This document shows positions 54,315 through 62,466 of a stretch of DNA of 64,000 bases, piece after piece. Below the pieces are notes generated by a model. That model searched no databases, was not told where the DNA came from, and saw only the letters and a list, made by a program, of their open reading frames with translations. The DNA comes from JABFRG01 sp038210445. Its GTDB lineage: Bacteria > Myxococcota_A > Polyangia > Polyangiales > Polyangiaceae. Both the position numbers and the translations under genes were made by a program. How positions within the stretch are numbered: position 1 is the stretch's first letter; each line of letters starts with the position of its first letter. The stretch lies in assembly GCA_038210445.1 (NCBI GenBank), contig JBBQWQ010000014.1, forward strand, positions 103,398 to 167,397, given 5' to 3'.

Positions 54315-54429
54315 GCCTCGAGGCTTTCTGCGTACACACGGGACTCGGCGGTCGGGCTGGGCATCCGGTGGTCATAGCGCCCGCGTGCCGGTCATGGCGG
54401 TGCTTTCGTGTGCGCGGCCCGGCTGTTGC
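54315..54429 (+). repeat. 115-bp direct repeat, copy 2
   Basis: Identical to 49376-49490. Here it is joined on the left to a lipoprotein fragment and on the right to a remnant of the Cys-rich lipoprotein gene, not to intact genes. The perfect identity argues for recent duplication or conversion, or for selection on the shared promoter. Confidence 0.95.
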
Positions 54430-54442
54430 CCCGCGCGGGACC

Positions 54443-54528
54443 ATGTCGCGCATGCTCCTCGGTGAGCCATCGTTCTGATGGCGCCATGGCCGCGCGTTCA
54501 CGCGTCATGCGTGACGTACAGTGCGACC
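54443..54528 (+). pseudogene. Internally deleted remnant of the small Cys-rich lipoprotein gene
   Basis: An ATG at 54443 opens a 12-codon frame (MSRMLLGEPSF) whose last bases, tcgttctga, match the end of the gene at 49504-49779. The following ~50 bp (gcgttcacgcg ... tgcgtgac) match the flank after that gene. Nearly all the coding interior is gone. Confidence 0.5.
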
Positions 54529-54562
54529 TGCCCTCACGCATAGCCGCGGGTAACGAACAGAC

Positions 54563-54952
54563 TCAGTTGAGGTCGATGCCGAAGCGCTTCAAGGCTTCGA
54601 AGGGGACGATCTCCAGCGCCTTCTCGTGGGTCGCCGCAAGCACCACCATGGGGGCGACGCCCGCGTCGAAAGCTTCCTTCCAGCGGGCCGCGCAGAGGCA
54701 CCACGAGTCGCCCGGCTTCAAGCCCGGAAAGCCGTGCGCGGGGGCCGGCGTGGTCAGATCGTTGCCCTTGGCCTTGGAGAAGGCGAGAAACTCGGCGGTG
54801 ACCCGGGTGCACACGGTGTGCGAGCCGCGATCGGTCGCGTCGGTGTTGCAGCAACCGTCGCGGAAGTAGCCGGTTTTGGGCTTGAGGCCGCATGTTGCCA
54901 GCGGTCCGCCCAGCACGTTGCGCGCTTTTTCTTTCGACCCCACGTTCGCCAT
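54563..54952 (-). CDS. DUF2237 family protein
   Basis: 129 residues from the ATG at 54952 (MANVGSKEKARNVLGGPLATCGLKPKTGYFRDGCCNTDA). The family pattern is clear: NVLGGPLxxC at the start, GCCNTDATDRGSHTVCTRVTAEFLAFSKAKGNDL, PGLKPGDSWCLCAARWKEAFDAGVAPMVVLAATHEKALE. The Cys residues (CG, GCC, VC, WCLC) are conserved in DUF2237 and suggest metal binding, which is inferred. Normal full length. Cytoplasmic. Divergent from the next lipoprotein gene. Confidence 0.9.
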   Translation of the reverse strand: MANVGSKEKARNVLGGPLATCGLKPKTGYFRDGCCNTDATDRGSHTVCTRVTAEFLAFSKAKGNDLTTPAPAHGFPGLKPGDSWCLCAARWKEAFDAGVAPMVVLAATHEKALEIVPFEALKRFGIDLN

Positions 54953-55026
54953 GCGCGGGTCATAGCACACCCGGCAGGCCAGTATTTTGCTGGAACACGG
55001 ACGGCAAGTTGGTGTCCGCTACCCAC

Positions 55027-56040
55027 ATGAACGTTGCTTGGCTCACGGTGGCGACTCCTTTGGGCATCGTGGTCCTTGCGGCGTGCGGGGCCGGTGCGCC
55101 GCGCGACCCTCTCCCCCCTCTCTCGGTCGCCTCTGCTTCCGCGCCCGCCGCCTCGCTTGCCTCGTCAGCCTCGTCAGCCGCGTTGCTGCCGCCGCCGCCG
55201 CCCTCGAGCGTCATCGTTCTCGTCTCTGCCGGCGGCGAGAAGAAGTGCGTCGAGCTGGCGCGCACGAAGGCCGAAGGCGCACCGACGACGCTCACGCTCA
55301 CCGCCGGCACGAGCTGTCGCCCGGCCACGCTAGCGCTCGTGCTGGAGAAGTCCGGCGACGCCGAGGTGCTGCGTTCGGCCCAGCTGCACGTCGCGCCGGT
55401 GCACCTTCCCAACGCCATGGGGCGCGGCGGCGGCATCACCGAGAGCTGCGCGGTGACGGACCCGACGCTCGCTACGTATGCGTCGAACGAGGCATGCGAG
55501 ACAGCCCGCGCGGGGGCGGCGCCGCCTTCCTTGGCCGATGGCTGCGCCCAGGGCTTGCTCGACCGAGCCTACGCGCAGGATCCGCGGCTCGCGCGGGCCG
55601 ACGACGCGGCGCTTTTGCGGGCTATGCAGGAGAGCGGCAACCTGTTCGTCATCACCGGAAAATCCCGCCAGTGCATGCGCTGGACCTTCGAGCGGGGCAA
55701 GGTCGATGCCTTCCACGGCGGCCTCGTCCGGCGCTTCGCGCAACGCAAAGGCAAGGAGCAGGTGGTGTGGAGCCGGAGCTACGCCTACGACCCGAGCTGC
55801 AAAGCGTTGGGCCTCTCTGGCTACGGGGTGACGGTGAGCTCCGCCGCCGGTGGGCACGGGCACGGTAGCTCCGACCGGTGCAGCGTTATCGGCGTTCTGG
55901 AGCGCGCAAGCTCCGATGCCATCGACGTGGGCGACCGCACCCTGTTCCTCACCGAGGGTGCGTGCAAGGCTGCAGCGCGCGCGCCCGCTCCGAAGAAGGG
56001 TGCCGCTTCGCCCTACGTTGCCGACGACGAGGGCTGCTGA
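55027..56040 (+). CDS. Lipoprotein of unknown function
   Basis: 337 residues from the ATG at 55027. Signal with lipobox VVLAACG (MNVAWLTVATPLGI). An Ala/Ser/Pro linker (SASAPAASLASSASSAALL) leads into a domain with eight or more Cys (KKCVEL, SCRPAT, ESCAVTD, EACETAR, DGCAQG, RQCMRW, PSCKALG, DRCSVIG, GACKAA, EGC at the end), which suggests disulfides outside the cytoplasm. Frame open upstream but without a good start. No family recognised. Confidence 0.75.
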   Translation: MNVAWLTVATPLGIVVLAACGAGAPRDPLPPLSVASASAPAASLASSASSAALLPPPPPSSVIVLVSAGGEKKCVELARTKAEGAPTTLTLTAGTSCRPATLALVLEKSGDAEVLRSAQLHVAPVHLPNAMGRGGGITESCAVTDPTLATYASNEACETARAGAAPPSLADGCAQGLLDRAYAQDPRLARADDAALLRAMQESGNLFVITGKSRQCMRWTFERGKVDAFHGGLVRRFAQRKGKEQVVWSRSYAYDPSCKALGLSGYGVTVSSAAGGHGHGSSDRCSVIGVLERASSDAIDVGDRTLFLTEGACKAAARAPAPKKGAASPYVADDEGC

Positions 56041-56043
56041 GGT

Positions 56044-56071
56044 TTGACAATCGCGCTCTCGGCGCTACCTT
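56044..56071 (+). promoter_or_regulatory. Candidate sigma70-type promoter for rtcB
   Basis: Perfect ttgaca (56044-56049) and tacctt (56066-56071) spaced 16 bp. The leader to the ATG at 56201 is ~120 bases and contains a 7-bp hairpin (gcgccgc 56116-56122, gcggcgc 56132-56138). Many proteobacterial rtcB genes use sigma54 and RtcR; no such regulator is adjacent here. Confidence 0.4.
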
Positions 56072-56200
56072 CCACGCGCTGCTGCGGAGGCGAGAGCCTC
56101 TGAAACTCGAAATGTGCGCCGCGATTCACGTGCGGCGCGCCGATGTTTCGTCGCGTGCGGGCTCCGGGGGTCCTGGAGCGCCCACGCTGGATTGGCAGCC

Positions 56201-57727
56201 ATGGGCTATTTGGATATTTCGCGCACCGTCGAGCGTATCGACGCGGCGCATGTTCGCATCGGGAACCCGTACGGAATTCCCATTTCACTCTTTGCGGGAA
56301 CCGACGTTCCCATCGAAAAAGCTGCGGTAGAGCAGCTCCTCTCGTTCGCTTCGCTCTCCGAGACCCTCGTCGATCTGAATCGGCATCGCTTCTTCGGCGA
56401 CGTCCGGGGCGAGATCGCGCGCATCGTCCTCACCCCCGACTTTCATCGGGGGTCGGGTATCCCCGTGGGAACGGTGGTGGATGCGCGGGGCTTCGTGGTG
56501 CCGAAGGCCATTGGCAACGACGTGTGCTGCGGCATGCGCCTTTTGGTGACCGACTTGCCGGCAGAGGCGCTCACCGCGCATCGGCCGGCGGTGGCGCGGC
56601 GTCTTCGCGCGCTCTTCTTCGGCGGCGAGCGCGACATCCCCATGTCGCCACGGCAGCGCGAGGCGGTGCTGCGCAGCGGTCTCTCGGGCCTGTCCGACAC
56701 CGCCGCCGACAACGCCACGTGCGGCATCTGGAAACACTTCGACGCGGAGGGCGCGCGAGACGATCTCGCGCGCGTGCACCAGGGCGGCTCCTTCGCCACC
56801 CGGGGGCTCTTCGGCTTCGAAGGGTTCGTCCGCTCCTCCGGGCGGATCGACGGTCGCGATCCGCAGATCGGCTCGGTGGGTGGCGGCAACCACTTCGTCG
56901 AGCTGCAATCGGTGGACGAGCTCCTCGACGGCGGCGTGGCGCACCGCTGGGGCGTCTCCCGAGGCAACCTGGCCATCATGGTGCACTCGGGCTCGGTGGG
57001 CATCGGCCACGCAGTGGGCGGCCACTTCATGGCCGAGGCACAAGACGCGTTTCCGCGCGCCTTGCGCCACCCCAAGCACGGCTTCTACCCGCTGGCCACG
57101 GCGGGCCCCTCCCGGGCCCTCGCGGCGGCGTACCTGGATGCCATGCACAATGCAGCCAACTTCGCGTTCGCCAACCGCCTCTTCTTGGGGCTCATGGCGC
57201 TGCGTGCGATTCGTGAGGCCACCGGCCGAAGCGTCTCGGCGAAGCTGGTTTACGACGCGCCGCACAACCTGGTGTTCCCTGGGGACGACGGAGAATCCTT
57301 CCTTCATCGCAAAGGGGCCACGCCGGCCGGCGGTCCTGCGTCTCCCGACGCGTGGATCGGCGAACCGGTCATCATTCCCGGGTCCATGGGAGCGTCGAGC
57401 TTCCTGCTGGCCGGGGCCGGGCAACCGGCCTCGCTCTGCAGCGCATGTCACGGCGCGGGTCGCGCGCTCTCGCGAGGCGCGGCCACCCACGTGGAGCCTG
57501 CCAAGGCCGAGCGTGCGCTGGCGGAGCTGGAGGTGATCACTTCCATCGACCCTGCGGCGCCGCATCTGCGAACGCGGAAAGACGTCCTGGAGAAGCACCG
57601 CCAGCGGGTGCTGGAAGAGGCGCCCTACGCCTACAAGGACATCGGGCCGGTGATTCGAACCGTGCAAGATGCAGGTATCGCCACGCCGGTGGCGCGCCTC
57701 TCGCCGATTCTCACGGTGAAGGGCTGA
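56201..57727 (+). CDS. rtcB: RNA-splicing ligase RtcB
   Basis: 508 residues from the ATG at 56201. RtcB joins 2',3'-cyclic phosphate (or 3'-phosphate) and 5'-OH RNA ends using GTP and Mn. The metal site D107/C110 is in IGNDVCCGMR, His ligands are in GGGNHFVELQ and MVHSGSVGIGH, and the guanylylated His417 is in CSACHGAGRALSR. GSMGASSFLLAG and the C-terminal ATPVARLSPILTVKG complete the fold. E. coli RtcB is 408 residues; this is longer, with an insert around 130-200. No rtcA, rtcR or archease gene is next to it. A strong terminator follows. Confidence 0.92.
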   Translation: MGYLDISRTVERIDAAHVRIGNPYGIPISLFAGTDVPIEKAAVEQLLSFASLSETLVDLNRHRFFGDVRGEIARIVLTPDFHRGSGIPVGTVVDARGFVVPKAIGNDVCCGMRLLVTDLPAEALTAHRPAVARRLRALFFGGERDIPMSPRQREAVLRSGLSGLSDTAADNATCGIWKHFDAEGARDDLARVHQGGSFATRGLFGFEGFVRSSGRIDGRDPQIGSVGGGNHFVELQSVDELLDGGVAHRWGVSRGNLAIMVHSGSVGIGHAVGGHFMAEAQDAFPRALRHPKHGFYPLATAGPSRALAAAYLDAMHNAANFAFANRLFLGLMALRAIREATGRSVSAKLVYDAPHNLVFPGDDGESFLHRKGATPAGGPASPDAWIGEPVIIPGSMGASSFLLAGAGQPASLCSACHGAGRALSRGAATHVEPAKAERALAELEVITSIDPAAPHLRTRKDVLEKHRQRVLEEAPYAYKDIGPVIRTVQDAGIATPVARLSPILTVKG

Positions 57728-57740
57728 GCGTTGGGGAGGG

Positions 57741-57776
57741 GGCCGCGCAGCGTCCTGCTGCGCGGCCTCCTTTTTT
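57741..57776 (+). terminator. Rho-independent terminator of rtcB
   Basis: An 11-bp perfect GC-rich stem (ggccgcgcagc 57741-57751; gctgcgcggcc 57757-57767) with loop gtcct, followed by tcc and six T (57771-57776). It begins 13 bases after the rtcB stop. Confidence 0.85.
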
Positions 57777-57817
57777 CTATCGGTCCGTAGGAAAGAGCCG
57801 TTTCATGAGACGACCCC

Positions 57818-58477
57818 ATGGCATTCCGAGACGAGCTCGACGCGGCGCACGCGCGCATTGCGCGGCTGGAAGACGAGCTGCGGTCCACGCGCGGCGAAGG
57901 CGGCGACGAGGACGCAGACTTTCGCGCCCGCGCCCAGGCCGCCGAACGCGAGCTCTCGGAGCTACGGCAGCGGACGGCGGAGACGGAGCTCTTGCACCGG
58001 CAAGCGCTGCGCCGCGCCCGTGGCGCCTCGGTCGGTCGCGCCTACGCCAAGGTGGTGGGCAAGAACCCGGTGGCCTTCTACGTCGGCGTTGCATCCTTGC
58101 TGCTCGTCGGCATGGGCGCAGCCTACGTGCGGTATGCCGGGCAACACCCGCTGCACTACGCCGAAGGCAGCTGCCAGCTCGACGCGCCTCGCGACGAGGG
58201 CAAGCGCACCGGCTTCTACATGGGCCCTGGTGGTCCCGCGTCGTTCACCAAGCGCGACAGCGAAGCGTGGCCCGCCGGCAGCGTCACCGTGCCGTGCTGG
58301 TTCGCCCGCGACGAGGCCGGAGCGACGGAAGCGGCGACCTTCGGCACCATCGTGCGCCCAAAGAACGCCGAGGTGCCTCGCTCCTTCGACTGGGTCTTCG
58401 CCGGCGGCCTGGTCGCGGCGCTCTTCGGGATTCTCTGCTTCGCCCTCTCGCGCTCGCCGCCCGCCCGCGACGACTGA
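57818..58477 (+). CDS. Coiled-coil protein with two membrane helices
   Basis: 219 residues, ATG at 57818. Residues ~1-70 are a heptad-like coiled coil rich in Glu/Arg (LDAAHARIARLEDELRSTR, ERELSELRQRTAETELLHRQ). A helix (PVAFYVGVASLLLVGMGAAYVRYA) is followed by a loop with two Cys (EGSCQLDAP, VTVPCWFARD) and a second helix (WVFAGGLVAALFGILCFALS). The N-terminus is cytoplasmic if the loop is outside. No family recognised. Confidence 0.78.
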   Translation: MAFRDELDAAHARIARLEDELRSTRGEGGDEDADFRARAQAAERELSELRQRTAETELLHRQALRRARGASVGRAYAKVVGKNPVAFYVGVASLLLVGMGAAYVRYAGQHPLHYAEGSCQLDAPRDEGKRTGFYMGPGGPASFTKRDSEAWPAGSVTVPCWFARDEAGATEAATFGTIVRPKNAEVPRSFDWVFAGGLVAALFGILCFALSRSPPARDD

Positions 58478-58725
58478 GCGCGACTTGGAAGGCGCACCAC
58501 GGCAGCCGCCTGTCAGAACGCAGCGCCTCGGCGGCGCGCGGCGAGACGCCGGCGGGTGACTCCCTGGGCGTAGTGCGGTTCCGCGCCGAGCAGTCCGCCC
58601 CGGCGCGCGCGTGTCGCGTGTGCCCGGAAGGTGTGCCATTGAGAGCGCAGTGGCACAGGTGTTGCGACAAAATATGAATGATTTCGAACGCGTCTCATGG
58701 AACGCCGAATGCACCAATGTGCGCC

Positions 58726-59526
58726 ATGACCTCCCTCGTCTCTCCGCGTCTCTCGGGCGTTCTCGCTGCCCTCGCGCTGGCCACCGTCGCTGGCTGCACG
58801 ATCACTACTTCCACGCCGACCACACCTGCGGTACCCGCCGGCATGACCAACGCGTGTGTGGGCGGGCAGCTGCGCTTTGCAGCAGGGTTCAAGCCCGCCA
58901 CGCCGGTGAGCTTCGTGGGCTTCCGTAGCGAGTCGACGACGCCGCGGCCGGTGGTCGGCTCCAGCAGCAACGCCCAAGAAGCCGCCTGGACCGCGGTGAT
59001 CACCGACGACTCGGTGGGAAACCCGTGCGCCGGCAGCGCCGACGTGACCGCGTGCCTCAAACGCTTCGATAGTCTTCGGGTGCTGGGCGATCAGTGCGCG
59101 GGCCTGCCCATCGTCCCCAAGAGCTTCGGTCTCGGCCTGGCTGAGGCCGCGGCGGCCGACGTGGCGGCCCCCGGTGCCGGAGCGGCGGCTCCGGTGCAGG
59201 CTGGCACCTGCTCGGTGCAGGGCCTTCTCTACACGCGCGCCGACGACATCGCAGCGATTCGCACCCTCGACGAGGCGCGGGCGTTCTTCGGCGTCATCGA
59301 CTCCCCGCAGGAAGCGCTGTACCTCGTTCGCTTGAGCGGCGAGGGCCTTAGCTGCGCCGAGGGCGCGCCGGCCGCCTACCGGGCGCTGCCCGAGGGTGGC
59401 TATGAAATTCAGTCTACCGCCTTTGGTCGCTGCGGCGGCCTCGTGAGCCGCAAGATTCTCAAGGTGACCCCGGCCGGCATCATCAGCGTCGTTTCCCAGG
59501 CTACCTTCGTGGATTGCGTTCGATGA
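58726..59526 (+). CDS. Lipoprotein A of a tandem paralogous pair
   Basis: 266 residues from the ATG at 58726 (alternative ATG at 58717). Lipobox ATVAGCT. The mature protein shares, with the next gene, GMTNAC, then a G-FAAGFKPA-PV-FVGFR-EST pattern, DSVGNPC, PIVPK, RTLDEARAFFG-IDSPQEALYLVRLSGE, EGAPAAYRALPEGGYE and SQATFVDC. It has an extra Ala/Gly segment (AEAAAADVAAPGAGAAAPV). Stop overlaps the next start (ATGA). Function unknown; envelope location. Confidence 0.85.
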   Translation: MTSLVSPRLSGVLAALALATVAGCTITTSTPTTPAVPAGMTNACVGGQLRFAAGFKPATPVSFVGFRSESTTPRPVVGSSSNAQEAAWTAVITDDSVGNPCAGSADVTACLKRFDSLRVLGDQCAGLPIVPKSFGLGLAEAAAADVAAPGAGAAAPVQAGTCSVQGLLYTRADDIAAIRTLDEARAFFGVIDSPQEALYLVRLSGEGLSCAEGAPAAYRALPEGGYEIQSTAFGRCGGLVSRKILKVTPAGIISVVSQATFVDCVR

Positions 59527-60260
59527 GCACCCCTCGCTACCTCGCCAGCGCGCTCGCCCTCGCGCTCGTTGCCGCGTGCACCGCGACGGTCACCACCCAG
59601 GCGCCGCTGCCGCCCGGCATGACCAACGCGTGCGCCGGCGGCGTGCTCCAGTTCGCTGCGGGCTTCAAGCCGGCGCGTCCGGTGGACTTCGTGGGTTTTC
59701 GCAAGGAGTCGACGGTGCCGCGGGCGGTCGCCGGGAGCCCGAACGGCGCCCAAGAGGCCGCCCTCACCGTCGAGATCACCCGCGACTCGGTGGGCAACCC
59801 CTGCTCCGGCGCGCCAGACGTCGCCGCGTGCCTTGCGCGCTTCGATGCGCTGCACGTGCTGGGCGACAAGTGCAACGGCGTTCCCATCGTGCCCAAAGAC
59901 GCGGCGTTCGGCGCGCCGGAAGCCAAACCCCAAGCCGGAAACTGCACCGCCGAAGCCCTCATTTATACCCGCGGCGACGAGATCGGCGTCATTCGGACCC
60001 TCGACGAGGCACGGGCGTTCTTCGGCCCCATCGACTCGCCCCAAGAGGCCCTCTACCTGGTGCGCCTGAGCGGCGAGAGCCTGGTGTGCAACGAAGGCGC
60101 GCCGGCCGCCTACCGCGCGCTGCCCGAGGGCGGCTACGAGGTGCAATCGACCGGATTTGGCGCCTGCGGCGGCCTGGTGAGCCGTAAGATCCTCCAAGTG
60201 ACCACTCTTGGCGCCATCTCCGTCGTCTCCCAGGCGACCTTCGTGGACTGTACCCGCTAA
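59523..60260 (+). CDS. Lipoprotein B, paralogue of the preceding gene
   Basis: 245 residues from the ATG at 59523. Lipobox LVAACT. Same domain as the previous gene: FAAGFKPARPVDFVGFRKES, DSVGNPCSGAPDVAACLARF, RTLDEARAFFGPIDSPQEA, EGAPAAYRALPEGGYEVQST and VSQATFVDCTR. Five or six Cys are shared. Its stop overlaps the start of the PEP-synthase-like gene by one base (taatg). The tight overlaps mean the three gene products are made together. Confidence 0.87.
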   Translation: MSTPRYLASALALALVAACTATVTTQAPLPPGMTNACAGGVLQFAAGFKPARPVDFVGFRKESTVPRAVAGSPNGAQEAALTVEITRDSVGNPCSGAPDVAACLARFDALHVLGDKCNGVPIVPKDAAFGAPEAKPQAGNCTAEALIYTRGDEIGVIRTLDEARAFFGPIDSPQEALYLVRLSGESLVCNEGAPAAYRALPEGGYEVQSTGFGACGGLVSRKILQVTTLGAISVVSQATFVDCTR

Positions 60261-62446
60261 TGCCCCGCGCGGCCTTCGCCATGGTGCTCGGTGCCGCGCT
60301 GCTCGCGGCATGCGCGGCGGAAGACCCCGCGGACGAGGACATTCCGGAATCGCAGCTCGAGCACACGCTCTTCGTCTCCACCATGAAGAGCACGCGCACC
60401 TTCAACTTCTTCGCCACCGACGGCGGCGGCTTCGGGCAATCCGGGCGGTTGCTCAAGTACTTTATCGATGTTCGCAACGGCGCCCAGGCCACGTTCTTCA
60501 TCAACGCCAACTACCGGCTCGATGGCAAGATCCCCTCGTTCGCCACGCTGCACTACGATTTTGCCAAGGTGGCGCTGGCCATCGGTGACGATCAAGCCAG
60601 CTTCAACACCAATACCTATTACAGCGACGACAAGCGGTACATCGGCGGGAGCATCCAGACTTATACGTTGGGGAGCGACACCGAGCCCACCTACGCCATC
60701 CAGTTCTATCCCGACGACGTAGTGCACGAAGAGGGCATTCTCCGGACCGCGCAGATCTTGAAGCCGCGGATCAAAATTCCCGGCGCCAAGATGGCGTTCG
60801 TGGCCACCGGACCGCAGCAGACGTTCGCCCGGGTGGGGCCGGCCCTGCGCGCCATGGGGGTGACGCCCATGACCATCGACGAGGTACTGGGCAACGTGCG
60901 CTTCTTGCCGCTCAATGCCGGCGAAGCCTGGGGCTACTTGCGCATCTTTCCCCAAGACCAAGGCGATCTTCGGCCCACCGATATTCCGGTGTTCGACGAG
61001 CTGCCGCTGGATCTTTCGGTGGTGGCTGGGACCATCACGCGCGCGTATCAAGACGTCACGTCGCACGTGAACCTGAAATCGAAGGAGCGCGGCACACCGA
61101 ACATGATGCTGCGCGACGCATCGCCCACCCACCTGCAGCTGGCGCCCCTGGCTGGCAAACCGGTGCACCTGGTGGTGCAGAAGACCGGCTACCTCATCGA
61201 GCCCACCACCGCCGAGATGGTGGAACGAAAGTACCGGGAGCGCACCGACAAGCCGTGGATTCCGCTTCCCCAGATTGCCTACCCCAACCTGCTTCCCTTC
61301 GATGCCATGTGCCCTTCGCTGGGGCCTGTGTGCGTAGAAGACGGCGGCCGCTTCGGGGGCAAGGCCAACGGTATCGGCTTCTTGGTGAACGACGCGGTGG
61401 TGGGGCGCTATGGCCACGCCGGCACCCTCAGCAGCAAGATGGGATACGACGTGGTGCCGTTCGGCTTTGGTGTTCCGGTCGAGCGATATCGCAGGTTCAT
61501 TGATGCCAATCCGGCCATCGCCACCGCCCTCTCGGCGCTGATAGCCGACGAGAAGGCGGGCCACCTCTCGCCCAACGAACGGCGGGTGCGGGCCAGCGCG
61601 GTGCAGCAGCTTTTCTACTTCGCCCGCGTGCCGCAGGCCGATCTGGTCGACGTGGAGCGCGAGGTGGCGGCGCTCTCGGCGCGCTTTCCCGCGATGACCG
61701 AGCTCAAGTTCCGCTCCAGCGCCAACGCCGAAGACATTCCCTCGTTCGACGGCGCCGGGCTCCACGACAGCTTTTCGGTGAAGCTCGCGGCCCAGGATAA
61801 CAATGCATTCGAGTGCTACATTCAGGACGATTCCGACGGCGTCGTGACCAAACTGAAGGTGCTCCCGAAGACCCCTCAGTGCGCCATCAAGGCGGTATAC
61901 GCCAGCCTGTGGAACCCGCGGGCCATCGAAGAGCGCTCCTTCGCGCGCATCGACCACGCCACCGCAGCCATGGGCCTGGCGGTGGTGCCAGCCTATGAGA
62001 CCGACGCCGAGGTGATGGCCAACGGCGTGGTCATCACGCGCATCATCAATGGCCAGGACATCAACGGCTACACCGTGTCGGTGCAAGAGGGGAACAACCT
62101 GGTCACCAACCCGACGCCGGGCACCATCGCGCAAATGTCGGTGGTGACCTTCAGCGCCGACCTGAATCGCCCAGACCGCTACACCATGGTGCGCGCGGCC
62201 ACGCCGTCACCTGGCGCACCGTCGCGCACAAGCCCGGTGCTGAGCGACGCGAAGATGGCTGAGATCGTCGCGGTCGCGGTGGCCACCGAGCGCCAGTACT
62301 GCGCCACCAAGGCCAGCTACAATCCCGGCAGCTGCGCCTACATTCACATGAACCGGGCCAAGCCCTCGGCCCTCGATATGGAATTCAAAGTGCTCGTGAA
62401 CGGCCGCGTGGTGGTCAAGCAAGTGCGAGAATTCCACGGGCTTTGA
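60260..62446 (+). CDS. Exported PEP-synthase/pyruvate-phosphate-dikinase-like lipoprotein
   Basis: 728 residues, ATG at 60260. Signal peptide with lipobox LLAACA, so the protein is predicted outside the cytoplasm. The N-terminal ~360 residues (LEHTLFVSTMKSTRTFNFF ...) are unlike known families. From ~365 on the sequence follows the PPDK/PEP-synthase nucleotide-binding domain: GGRFGGKANGIGFLVND, ELKFRSSANAEDIPSFDGAGLHDSFSVK, and VYASLWNPRAIEERSFARIDHATAAMGLAVV. The phosphohistidine (central) and PEP-binding domains are absent. An ATP-grasp enzyme on the outside is unusual because ATP is scarce there. Third gene of an operon with two paralogous lipoproteins. Confidence 0.85.
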   Translation: MPRAAFAMVLGAALLAACAAEDPADEDIPESQLEHTLFVSTMKSTRTFNFFATDGGGFGQSGRLLKYFIDVRNGAQATFFINANYRLDGKIPSFATLHYDFAKVALAIGDDQASFNTNTYYSDDKRYIGGSIQTYTLGSDTEPTYAIQFYPDDVVHEEGILRTAQILKPRIKIPGAKMAFVATGPQQTFARVGPALRAMGVTPMTIDEVLGNVRFLPLNAGEAWGYLRIFPQDQGDLRPTDIPVFDELPLDLSVVAGTITRAYQDVTSHVNLKSKERGTPNMMLRDASPTHLQLAPLAGKPVHLVVQKTGYLIEPTTAEMVERKYRERTDKPWIPLPQIAYPNLLPFDAMCPSLGPVCVEDGGRFGGKANGIGFLVNDAVVGRYGHAGTLSSKMGYDVVPFGFGVPVERYRRFIDANPAIATALSALIADEKAGHLSPNERRVRASAVQQLFYFARVPQADLVDVEREVAALSARFPAMTELKFRSSANAEDIPSFDGAGLHDSFSVKLAAQDNNAFECYIQDDSDGVVTKLKVLPKTPQCAIKAVYASLWNPRAIEERSFARIDHATAAMGLAVVPAYETDAEVMANGVVITRIINGQDINGYTVSVQEGNNLVTNPTPGTIAQMSVVTFSADLNRPDRYTMVRAATPSPGAPSRTSPVLSDAKMAEIVAVAVATERQYCATKASYNPGSCAYIHMNRAKPSALDMEFKVLVNGRVVVKQVREFHGL

Positions 62447-62466
62447 GCCCTTCACGAAGTAGGTGA

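Larger units (their letters stand above)
54051..54562. other. Gene-poor stretch formed by a decayed duplication
   Basis: No intact gene. It holds the lipoprotein C-terminal fragment (54140-54314), the 115-bp repeat copy 2 (54315-54429) and a remnant of the Cys-rich lipoprotein gene and its downstream flank (54443-54528). A short chimeric frame can be read on the minus strand at 54047-54364. Confidence 0.7.

Noticed and set aside
60257..62134. 625-codon minus-strand frame under the PEP-synthase-like gene
   Set aside because: His/Gly/Val-rich antisense shadow; the plus strand has a lipobox and PPDK motifs.
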